NCBI GenBank assembly: GCA_963610315.1
Contig: CAVDMV010000014.1
Coordinates: 1-44,204 of the forward strand
Origin: UBA3210 sp963610315
Lineage (GTDB): Bacteria > Bacillota_I > Bacilli_A > RFN20 > CAG-449
Reading direction: 5' to 3'
DNA: 44,204 nucleotides
Positions 16,301-23,324 of this stretch are shown here, one piece after another. Each line of letters begins with the position of its first letter. Position 1 is the first letter of the stretch. Under the pieces are notes generated by a model, which saw only the letters and a program-made list of their open reading frames with translations, was not told the DNA's origin and searched no databases. A program made the translations under genes and the position numbers.

Positions 16301-16971
16301 TGAACATCGGTCAAATCCTTGAAATTCACTTAGGTATGGCATGTAAGAAATTAGGCTTAAAGATTGCTACACCAGTATTTGATGGTATTTCAAACGAAGA
16401 AATCTTCGATTTAATGAAACAAGCTGGTTTATCAAATGATGGTAAGACTGTCTTATATGATGGACGTACAGGTGAAAGATTTGATGAAAGAATCTCAGTC
16501 GGTGTCATGTACATGATTAAACTTGTTCACATGGTTGATGATAAGTTACATGCTCGTGCTACTGGACCATATTCATTAGTCACACAACAACCTTTAGGTG
16601 GTAAAGCACAAAACGGTGGTCAAAGACTTGGTGAAATGGAAGTCTGGGCTCTTGAAGCTTATGGTGCTGCTCACATTTTACAAGAAATGGTTACAATTAA
16701 ATCTGATGATATGGTTGGTAGAGCAAGTGCTTATGAAGCAATCATTAAAGGAAGAGATGTTCCACAAGCTGGTATGCCAGAAGCATTCAGAGTTCTTGTT
16801 AAGGAATTACAAGCTCTCGCTATTGATGTCAAATTACTCGATAAAGAAGGTAATGAAATTGACACTTCAGCTTTAGCGGAATCTAATGAAAAAGAAACTA
16901 AGAAGATTTCAAAGGAAGTAAAAAATGCTTTCACTGATTTCCAAGTAGATTTCAATGAACAAAATGACTAG
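13357..16971 (+). CDS. rpoB: DNA-directed RNA polymerase beta subunit
   Basis: The second largest polymerase subunit, 1204 aa, without large insertions. Clear landmarks are the beta lobe (GTFIINGAERAIVSQIVRSPG), the rifampicin region (SQLSQFMDQVNPLAELSNKR), RANMAVRDVHTTHYGRICPI, and near the C-terminus ATGPYSLVTQQPLGGKAQNG, GQRLGEMEVWALEAYGAAH. In the rifampicin region the residue matching E. coli His526 is Asn (residue 507, codon 14875-14877), while the positions of Asp516 and Ser531 are unchanged. GAAGGGAGA precedes the ATG. rpoC follows after 17 bases. Confidence 0.99.
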   Translation: MSKNLQAKEYKYLHNGRIDFSKISGTLPLPNLVEIQTDSFKWLLDSGIDEVFKDIYPITDRNDKMTLEYISSRLEEPKYNPYECKTRGLTYMANLKATLRLNVTETGEIIQREVNMCEFPLMTDSGTFIINGAERAIVSQIVRSPGAYMKKEREKTGAFTYNADLIPSRGTWLQFQSDAKGILNVKIDRTRKMSALILLRALGIGLGADGYDEIVSLFGSSTTDYVEHVNKDDLLAVSIEKELASHAGTNYDYSASTALLEIYSKLRPGEPAPNDSAATFLKGRFFDHKHYDFGRAGRFKYNKKLGIYNRLLGRVIAEPLVSVDGEVIYDEGTLMTKEIVEKLQNEKFFESGAHAYELPYNEKLDDHNVVNKLKVYVDEALTTTTNIIGTDLNIDVPYVTTSDIVACFSYIMNIIYGFGDPDDIDHLGNRRIRCVGELIQNQFRIGLSRMERTVKEKMSMTLASEGPVSPEKLTNTRPLNSAIKEFFASSQLSQFMDQVNPLAELSNKRRISALGPGGLTRDRANMAVRDVHTTHYGRICPIETPEGGNIGLINNLATYAKINEYGFIETPYRRVDKKTCKVLEDSDYLSADGEKNLYIAQATNRIIGGEFLDDEVIARYNGENVIVPKEMIDYVDVSPKQILSVAAACIPFLENDDNHRALMGSNMQRQALPLLKPHAPFVGTGMEYNIAHDSGAAVLAQEDGVVTVMDSRHIVVKNDEGNERQYTLQKFVRSNSGTCINQTPIVHVGDKVKKGDVIADGPAMDQGDLALGQNVTIAFMTWEGYNYEDAVIMSERLVKDDVYTSIHIEEYELERRTTKLGPEEITRDIPNVSEEMKANLDEDGIIIPGAEVKEDDYLVGKITPKGLSEPTPEEKLLMTIFGEKTKDGKDTSLKVPHGGAGIVIDVKRFKRKEGAELAPGVEEVVKVYIAQKRKISEGDKMSGRHGNKGVISRILPEEDMPFLPDGTPVDIMLNPLGVPSRMNIGQILEIHLGMACKKLGLKIATPVFDGISNEEIFDLMKQAGLSNDGKTVLYDGRTGERFDERISVGVMYMIKLVHMVDDKLHARATGPYSLVTQQPLGGKAQNGGQRLGEMEVWALEAYGAAHILQEMVTIKSDDMVGRASAYEAIIKGRDVPQAGMPEAFRVLVKELQALAIDVKLLDKEGNEIDTSALAESNEKETKKISKEVKNAFTDFQVDFNEQND

Positions 16972-16988
16972 ATTGGAGGAGAAAGAAA

Positions 16989-19900
16989 ATGTTTGATGTT
17001 AAAAAATTAACTGCTATCCAAGTTGGATTAGCTTCTCCAGATAAGATCAGAGAATGGTCAAGAGGTGAAGTCACAAAGGCTGAAACTATCAACTACCGTT
17101 CACAAAAACCTGAACCAGATGGTTTATATTGTGAAAAAATCTTTGGTCCTGCAAAAGACTATGAATGTCATTGTGGTAAATATAAGAAGATTAGATTTGC
17201 AGGTGTTGTCTGCGAAAAGTGTGGCGTTGAAGTAACAACAAAAGCTGTTCGTAGAGAAAGAATGGGTCACATTGAACTTTGTTCACCATGTGCCCATATC
17301 TGGTACCTCAAAGGCGTCCCATCAAGAATGGGTTTAATCTTAGATATTCTACCTAAGCAATTAGAAGAAGTAGTTTATTTCGTTTCTCGTATTTGCTTAA
17401 ATGCAGGTACAAGTAAAATCTTAAAGAAAGGTAAAGTCTTCGATGAAAGAGCAGCAAGAGAAATCTTCCCTCAAGTACTTGAAGAAATTAAATCTACTTT
17501 AGATAACGAATCTTTAGACTACCAAAGAGCGGAAGAACTCTTTAATAGAATCGCTCAAAATACTGAAACTCTTGATTTCACAGGATGTGCGAACTTCATT
17601 TCAAAACATACCGGTGCTGAATTTGGTTCTGGTGCTGAAGCAATTCAAAGATTACTCGCTGAAACTGACTTAGATGAACTTTCAGCTGAATTAAACGAAG
17701 AAATTGCATCTTGCCAACCAACTTCACAAAAGAGAACAAAATTATATAAGAGATTAGAATGTGTCGAATCATTTAGAAAATCAAATAACCGCCCTGAATG
17801 GATGGTTCTTGATGTCTTACCAGTTATCCCACCTGATTTAAGACCAATGCTTCAATTAGATGGTGGTAGATTCGCAACTTCTGACTTAAACGATCTATAT
17901 AGACGTGTTATTATGCGTAACTCACGTCTTAAGAAATTAATCGATATCAAAGCTCCAGATGTCTTATTAATGAACGAAAAACGTATGCTTCAAGAAGCAG
18001 TTGATGCATTAATTGACAATGGTAGACGTACAAAACCAGTAACAGGACCTGGTGGAAGAGCATTAAAATCATTATCTTCTACATTAAAAGGTAAACAAGG
18101 ACGTTTCAGACAAAACTTACTTGGTAAACGTGTTGACTATTCAGGACGTTCTGTTATTGCAGTTGGACCATCTCTAAAGATGTATCAATGTGGTCTTCCT
18201 AGAGAAATGGCTGTCCAATTATTTAGACCATTCATCGCTTCTATCATGATTGAAAGAGGCATTGCTACAAGCCATAAACAAGCAAACAAGATGATTGATC
18301 ATTACGATGAAAAAGTTTGGGATATTGTTGAAGAAGTCGTTAAAGGACACCCAGTTTTATTAAACCGTGCTCCTACACTTCACCGTTTAGGTATTCAAGC
18401 ATTCAAACCAGTATTAGTTAATGGTAGAGCTATTAGACTTCACCCATTAGTTTGTGCAGGTTTCAACGCTGACTTCGATGGTGACCAAATGGCTGTTCAC
18501 GTACCTTTATCATATGCAGCTCAACAAGAAGCAATTGATTTAATGCTTGCAAGTAACAACATTCTTTCACCAGCTTCTGGTAAACCAATTTGTACTCCAT
18601 CTCAAGATATGGTTTTAGGTAACTACTATCTTACAATGGAAAATACAGTTGAAGATTTCAAGAAACATGCTGAAGATTGCCGCGCAAGAGGCGACGAATC
18701 TGAAGCTGAATTATATGAAAATTATGCAGCAAGTGAAGGTAAAGTATTCAAGAATATTGATGAAATTCTTCTTGCATACCAAACAAAACAAGTACATTTA
18801 CATAACAGAATTGCAATTAGAGGTTCTGCAATTGGTAAATCAACATTTACTGATGAAATGAACGATTCATATTTAATTACAACTGTTGGTAAAGTTATCT
18901 TTAATAGAATCTTCCCTTCTGATTTCCCATATTTAAATGCAGCAGAAAGCAAAGATCTTGCAGAAAACCAAATTTCTAACTTTGTTAAAAAAGGTACAAA
19001 TATTAAAGAATACCTCGCTGAAAAAACTGTTACACCAAACCCACTTGGTAAAAAACAAATCGGTTCTATCGTTTCAGAAATTTTCAAACGTTACGGCGCG
19101 AAGACAACTTCAGAAGTTCTTGACGCATTAAAAGATCAAGGCTTCCATTATTCTACAATTGCTGGTATTACTGTTTCTATCTTCGATATTAACGTCATTC
19201 CAGGTAAACAAGAATTAATCGCTGAAGGTGATAAGAAAGTTAATGAAATTAAAGACTTATACGATTATGGTTTCTTAACAGATGAAGAAAGACATAAGAA
19301 AGTCGTCGCAGTTTGGGAAGGCGTTAAAGGACAAATCGAAAAGAAACTTAAAGTCATTGTTGAAGAAGATAAGACAAACCCTATCTTCATGATGTCAAAA
19401 TCAGGTGCTAGAGGTAATACATCTAACTTCGTTCAATTATGTGGTTTAAGAGGACTTATGGCTAAGCCAAATGGTGATACAATCGAATTACCAATTAAGT
19501 CATGTTTCCGTGAAGGTCTATCTGTATCTGAGTTCTTCATTGCAACTCACGGTGCTAGAAAAGGTGGCGCGGATACTGCGTTAAAGACTGCTGACTCAGG
19601 TTACTTAACTAGAAAATTAGTTGACGTTTCTCATGATGTTATCGTTAGAGAAGAAGACTGCGGTACTGATGAAGGATTCGTAGTTGAAAAGATTGTTGAT
19701 ACAAGAGAAAATTCAGAAATTGAAAAACTCGAAGAAAGATTAACAGGTAGATATTCTCTCCATGATATTTGTGATCCACAAACTGGTGAAGTATTAGTTC
19801 CTGGTAATACATTAATGACTGAAGAAGACGCGAATAACATTGTTCGCCATGGCATTACAAGAGTTGAAATCCGTTCATTATTCGGATGTAAGACTAAAGA

Positions 19901-20873
19901 TGGTGTCTGTAAACATTGTTATGGTACATGTATCGCAACAGGTAAAGAAATTGAAATTGGGGCAACAGTCGGTGTTATGGCTGCTCAATCAATTGGTGAA
20001 CCTGGTACTCAATTAACTATGAGAACATTCCATACTGGTGGTGTCGCTGGTGGCGATATTACAAATGGTTTACCTAGAGTTACTGAACTTTTCGAAGCTC
20101 GTGCTCCTCGTGGTGAAGCTCTCATTGCTAAATTCGAAGGTGAAATTACTGATATCAAAGAAGAAAATGGTATCTACCATGTCACTTTAAAGAATGATCA
20201 AGAAGAAGTTACTGAAAAGACTAACTTCGGTGTTAAATTAAGAGTTAAAGTTGGTGATCATGTTCTTGCAGGACAAAAGATTACTGAAGGTGCTAAGAAC
20301 TTAAAACAATTATTAGAATATTCTAATAAGACAGAAGTCGAAAGATACATTATTAAAGAAATCCAAAAGGTTTATAGAGGTAATGGTTCTGGTGTCTCTG
20401 ATAAGCACATTGAACTTATCATTAGACAAATGTTAAAGAAAGTCTTAGTTACTGAAGCTGGCGACACTGATTTAATCCCAGGTACAAAGGTTGATTTAGT
20501 TAAAGTTAACGCTAAAAATAACGATGTCCTTATTGAAGGTAAACAACCTGCAGTATTCTCACCAGTTATCTTAGGTATTACTAAAGCTGCTCTTGATACT
20601 GAATCATTCTTATCTGCAGCATCATTCCAAGAAACAACAAGAATCTTAACTGATGCAGCAATTAAAGGTAAGATTGACTACTTACATGGCTTAAAAGAAA
20701 ATGTCATGGTTGGTAAATTAATTCCAGCTGGTACAGGTTTAATTGAAGATGTTAAAGAAGAAACTAAGGAAGAAGAAGTATTCGAAACTGAAGATACAAC
20801 TCAAAGTGTCGAAGCAACAACTTCTGAATTTAATGAAAATCAAAATGTCTTCGATATGAATAATCTTGACTAA
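16989..20873 (+). CDS. rpoC: DNA-directed RNA polymerase beta' subunit
   Basis: The largest polymerase subunit, 1294 aa. The N-terminal zinc ribbon is CHCGKYKKIRFAGVVCEKCG. RRTKPVTGPGGRALKSLSS and LLGKRVDYSGRSVIAVGPSL belong to the clamp/switch region. NADFDGDQMAVHVPLS holds the three catalytic Asp residues that bind magnesium. The bridge helix/trigger loop (IGEPGTQLTMRTFHTGGVAG) and the second zinc site (CKTKDGVCKHCYGTC) follow. The last 45 residues are acidic and probably disordered. It ends the operon at a strong terminator; the str operon (rpsL, rpsG) that follows in Bacillus is not here. Confidence 0.99.
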   Translation: MFDVKKLTAIQVGLASPDKIREWSRGEVTKAETINYRSQKPEPDGLYCEKIFGPAKDYECHCGKYKKIRFAGVVCEKCGVEVTTKAVRRERMGHIELCSPCAHIWYLKGVPSRMGLILDILPKQLEEVVYFVSRICLNAGTSKILKKGKVFDERAAREIFPQVLEEIKSTLDNESLDYQRAEELFNRIAQNTETLDFTGCANFISKHTGAEFGSGAEAIQRLLAETDLDELSAELNEEIASCQPTSQKRTKLYKRLECVESFRKSNNRPEWMVLDVLPVIPPDLRPMLQLDGGRFATSDLNDLYRRVIMRNSRLKKLIDIKAPDVLLMNEKRMLQEAVDALIDNGRRTKPVTGPGGRALKSLSSTLKGKQGRFRQNLLGKRVDYSGRSVIAVGPSLKMYQCGLPREMAVQLFRPFIASIMIERGIATSHKQANKMIDHYDEKVWDIVEEVVKGHPVLLNRAPTLHRLGIQAFKPVLVNGRAIRLHPLVCAGFNADFDGDQMAVHVPLSYAAQQEAIDLMLASNNILSPASGKPICTPSQDMVLGNYYLTMENTVEDFKKHAEDCRARGDESEAELYENYAASEGKVFKNIDEILLAYQTKQVHLHNRIAIRGSAIGKSTFTDEMNDSYLITTVGKVIFNRIFPSDFPYLNAAESKDLAENQISNFVKKGTNIKEYLAEKTVTPNPLGKKQIGSIVSEIFKRYGAKTTSEVLDALKDQGFHYSTIAGITVSIFDINVIPGKQELIAEGDKKVNEIKDLYDYGFLTDEERHKKVVAVWEGVKGQIEKKLKVIVEEDKTNPIFMMSKSGARGNTSNFVQLCGLRGLMAKPNGDTIELPIKSCFREGLSVSEFFIATHGARKGGADTALKTADSGYLTRKLVDVSHDVIVREEDCGTDEGFVVEKIVDTRENSEIEKLEERLTGRYSLHDICDPQTGEVLVPGNTLMTEEDANNIVRHGITRVEIRSLFGCKTKDGVCKHCYGTCIATGKEIEIGATVGVMAAQSIGEPGTQLTMRTFHTGGVAGGDITNGLPRVTELFEARAPRGEALIAKFEGEITDIKEENGIYHVTLKNDQEEVTEKTNFGVKLRVKVGDHVLAGQKITEGAKNLKQLLEYSNKTEVERYIIKEIQKVYRGNGSGVSDKHIELIIRQMLKKVLVTEAGDTDLIPGTKVDLVKVNAKNNDVLIEGKQPAVFSPVILGITKAALDTESFLSAASFQETTRILTDAAIKGKIDYLHGLKENVMVGKLIPAGTGLIEDVKEETKEEEVFETEDTTQSVEATTSEFNENQNVFDMNNLD

Positions 20874-20877
20874 TTAA

Positions 20878-20914
20878 AATAAAATGACTCACTCGTGTAG
20901 TGAGTCATTTTTTT
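20878..20914 (+). terminator. Intrinsic terminator after rpoC
   Basis: AAAATGACTCACT and AGTGAGTCATTTT form a perfect 13-bp stem with a 5-base loop, followed by further T. It closes the rpoBC transcript. Confidence 0.92.
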
Positions 20915-20949
20915 GAAAATAATATGATAAATTTTTCAATATTTACAAA

Positions 20950-20978
20950 TTGTTATTATATTATCTCTAAGATAGAAT
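20950..20978 (+). promoter_or_regulatory. Promoter of tdk
   Basis: TTGTTA (20950-20955), 17 bases, then TAGAAT (20973-20978). It lies between the rpoC terminator and the thymidine kinase ribosome site. Confidence 0.55.
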
Positions 20979-21004
20979 ATATAGAGTTGAAAGAGGTAAA
21001 AAAG

Positions 21005-21598
21005 ATGGAATTTAATACTAGACCAGGATGGATAGAAGTTATCTGCGGACCGATGTTTGCTGGTAAATCAGAAGAATTAATTAGAAGAATTAGAAGACTC
21101 GAATTCGCTCATAAAAAGGTTATTGTTTTTAAACCTAAAATCGATAATAGATATTCTGAAGATGAAGTTGTTTCTCATAATAAATCAAAAGCTAAATGTT
21201 ATAACTTAACTACTTCCCAAGATGTTTATAAATATATTAAAGGAGAAGTTGATGCAGTTTGCTTTGATGAAATTCAATTTCTCGATGAAGGTATTTTAGA
21301 TGTAGTCGAAGATTTAGCATCTAAAGGAATTAGAGTCATCTGCGCAGGTTTAGATAATGATTTTAGAGGTGAACCTTTTTCTATTATGCCTAGATTACTT
21401 TGTCTAGCTGAAGATGTAACAAAATTAACTGCGATTTGTGTCGTATGCGGGGCTAATGCAACTCGTTCACAAAGAATAGTTAATGGTGAACCTAGCTTCT
21501 ATGAAGATGATATTGTAATTGTCGGAGCAAGCGAAAAATATGAACCTAGATGTAGACACTGTCATAAGGTTCCACATAAATTAACTTTTAATCAATAA
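21005..21598 (+). CDS. tdk: Thymidine kinase, type II
   Basis: It phosphorylates thymidine in the pyrimidine salvage pathway; 197 aa. WIEVICGPMFAGKSEELIRR holds the Walker A P-loop, CFDEIQFLDEG the Walker B region, and CVVCG with CRHCH near the C-terminus are the Cys pairs of the zinc site. The start at 21005 follows AGAGGT; reading further upstream to 20900 would run into the rpoC terminator and lacks a ribosome site. It abuts the stop codon of the converging folate transporter gene with no base between, and no terminator is visible there. Confidence 0.95.
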   Translation: MEFNTRPGWIEVICGPMFAGKSEELIRRIRRLEFAHKKVIVFKPKIDNRYSEDEVVSHNKSKAKCYNLTTSQDVYKYIKGEVDAVCFDEIQFLDEGILDVVEDLASKGIRVICAGLDNDFRGEPFSIMPRLLCLAEDVTKLTAICVVCGANATRSQRIVNGEPSFYEDDIVIVGASEKYEPRCRHCHKVPHKLTFNQ

Positions 21599-22801
21599 TT
21601 ATATTAAAGTGATATTATCTGATACTTCTTTAGAGATGTAATTAAATCTTGAAAGTATTGGAGATATCACTTTTATTATGGCATAAAGAAGAATGCTTTG
21701 AGGTAATAAACAAATGATATTCTTTGGTAAGGAATAAACTAATGCGTATACTCTAAAAGAAGCAAGAATTTGTTCACTAGTAATAGTTCCACCTTGATAA
21801 TAAACGATAATCATTAAATAACTTCCCATTAATACATTTAAAACGAAGTTAATAATAATTCTTGATAATAAAACTTTAGAAAATGTCATTCTAGTTTTAT
21901 AGAATAGTATTCCATAAACAAAACAGGCAAGAGCTGCTTGTAATGTATAACCTAAATTAAATACATAAGCACTTTGATTAATAAAATAACCGATTATATC
22001 GCTTGTCGCTCCAATAATAAAAGAGACAACAGGTCCATAGATATAACCGATGATCGCTAAAAATATAAATCCTAAACTAATATTTAGATTAGCGAATCCA
22101 CTTGGTAAAGAAATAAATTTAGAAAGTAATACTAAAGAAAATAACATTCCTAAGGTAACAATCTTTTTAGTGCTCTTTAATTCAGTAAAGGCTTTTTTCC
22201 AATAAGCGAGAGAAAATGGATTTTTAAATGTTTCTTCATTATCAAAAGTAAAATCATTCATGTTCTTTTTTGGGATGACTAAAATAATAACAGTTACAAT
22301 TAAACTTAAACTAGTAATACCGATTAATCCTCCAATAGGACGAGAAAGAGAATTTCTCATTTCACCGATATTAGAATTTAAAAAAGTGACATTGTTTTTA
22401 CCTACTAAATCATAAAGAGAATATTTAATAAAAGTCGAAGCTCTAGAGATAACTTTATTACTTGAAAAAATATAACTTGTTTCATAATATCTAGTTTTAG
22501 TAGTAATAGTATATACATCATTTTCCGTCGTAAGAACGAAATCGTGATTATTAAGTAAAGAAGTAACATCGATTGATTCTAAACTTAAATTAGGATGATT
22601 ATTAATAACTTGTTTAAGAAAATTTTCATCGTTTAAAGAGTCTAAATTTACGTTATTATCGCCTTCTTTTAACGTAAAACTAGATACGTAAATTTCATTT
22701 TGTTTATTGATTAAATCGGTTATAAAATATCCTCCAATAAAGCCTATAATTACCACTAGGACATAAAAGGATATCAACTTATAAATAATATTTTTCTTCA
22801 T
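21599..22801 (-). CDS. folT: ECF transporter S component, folate type, with N-terminal extracytoplasmic domain
   Basis: A 400-aa membrane protein made of two parts. Residues about 210-390 are a six-helix S component like FolT: FISLPSGFANLNISLGFIFL, IIGYIYGPVVSFIIGATSDI, FNLGYTLQAALACFVYGILF. This is the substrate-binding subunit that works with the ECF ATPases and EcfT, which are not in this window. Residues 1-205 are an addition: a helix (residues about 8-28), an exported region of about 120 residues, a second helix (157-180) and a cytoplasmic linker. This resembles the topology of Wzz-type proteins, but I do not recognise the fold. The ATG at 22801 follows GGAGG. A tetrahydrofolate riboswitch precedes it, which supports folate as substrate. 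Confidence 0.85.
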   Translation of the reverse strand: MKKNIIYKLISFYVLVVIIGFIGGYFITDLINKQNEIYVSSFTLKEGDNNVNLDSLNDENFLKQVINNHPNLSLESIDVTSLLNNHDFVLTTENDVYTITTKTRYYETSYIFSSNKVISRASTFIKYSLYDLVGKNNVTFLNSNIGEMRNSLSRPIGGLIGITSLSLIVTVIILVIPKKNMNDFTFDNEETFKNPFSLAYWKKAFTELKSTKKIVTLGMLFSLVLLSKFISLPSGFANLNISLGFIFLAIIGYIYGPVVSFIIGATSDIIGYFINQSAYVFNLGYTLQAALACFVYGILFYKTRMTFSKVLLSRIIINFVLNVLMGSYLMIIVYYQGGTITSEQILASFRVYALVYSLPKNIICLLPQSILLYAIIKVISPILSRFNYISKEVSDNITLI

Positions 22802-22802
22802 C

Positions 22803-22828
22803 AAAAAAGACCTCCTATAGAGGCCCGC
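22803..22828 (-). promoter_or_regulatory. Expression platform of the THF riboswitch (Shine-Dalgarno hairpin)
   Basis: On the minus strand GGCCTC (22825-22820) pairs with GAGGTC (22814-22809), burying the GGAGG ribosome site; six T follow, so it also looks like a short terminator. The overlapping segment GCGGGC (22828-22823) can instead pair with GTCCGC (22843-22838) in the aptamer's 3' side. The two pairings exclude each other, which predicts that folate binding turns the gene off. Confidence 0.7.
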
Positions 22829-22834
22829 GTTCTT

Positions 22835-22924
22835 ACAGCGGACACGTTAGAAAACCGCCACTGACGTGTTCGTCCTAAATCTTCATCCTAGAAATAGACA
22901 CTTAACGCTTTCTAACAACTCTGT
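22835..22924 (-). promoter_or_regulatory. Tetrahydrofolate (THF-I) riboswitch aptamer
   Basis: The minus strand contains GCGTTAAGTGT and a downstream GGATG, as in the known THF riboswitch. The stem TTAGAAA/TTTCTAA and a closing ACAG/CTGT stem, together with the 3' GCGGT ... GTCCGC segment, follow the class I layout. It lies in the leader of the folate-type S component, its usual place in Bacillota. Confidence 0.85.
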
Positions 22925-22931
22925 TAAAAGC

Positions 22932-22960
22932 ATTATAAGTTAACTTCTAGTTAATGTCAT
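22932..22960 (-). promoter_or_regulatory. Promoter of folT
   Basis: On the minus strand ATGACA (22960-22955), 17 bases, then TATAAT (22937-22932). The predicted start is just upstream of the riboswitch. Confidence 0.8.
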
Positions 22961-23044
22961 TATAAATATCAAGAAATATTAAAAAAATTAATAGTGTTTT
23001 GTTCTTTTTTGTTGTATTATATAAAAGACTCTTAAGGAGGCTTT

Positions 23045-23266
23045 ATGGAAATTGTATTAATTATTGTATCAATCTTAATGATTATTTTAACTTTATTACA
23101 AGGTGGTAAATCTAACGGTGCGTCTGGTGCGATTACCGGAGGATCAAAGATGAACATCTTTGCAAAAACTAAAGAAAGAGGTAGTGAAAAAGTTGTATCA
23201 ATCGCCACATTAATTGTTGGTATTATCTTCTTCTTATTCACACTTTTAACTAAGTATTTTGGCTAA
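23045..23266 (+). CDS. secG: Preprotein translocase subunit SecG
   Basis: The accessory subunit of the SecYEG channel, 73 aa. The first helix (IVLIIVSILMIILTLLQGGK) is followed by the conserved cytoplasmic loop SNGASGAITGGSKMNIFAKT and the second helix (SIATLIVGIIFFLFTLLTK). AAGGAGG precedes the ATG. The promoter is not clear; TATATA-like sequence near 23018 lacks a good -35 box. secG-rnr-smpB is a conserved order in Bacillota. Confidence 0.95.
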   Translation: MEIVLIIVSILMIILTLLQGGKSNGASGAITGGSKMNIFAKTKERGSEKVVSIATLIVGIIFFLFTLLTKYFG

Positions 23267-23272
23267 TCATTA

Positions 23273-23300
23273 AGGGGGTTAATAAACCCTCTTTTATTTT
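23273..23300 (+). terminator. Hairpin between secG and rnr
   Basis: AGGGGGTT (23273-23280) pairs with AACCCTCT (23285-23292) with one G-T pair and a 4-base loop, then TTTATTTT. It looks like an intrinsic terminator, perhaps partial, because no promoter is evident before rnr 25 bases further on. Confidence 0.65.
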
Positions 23301-23324
23301 AAGAAAGAAAAAAGAAGGAAAATC

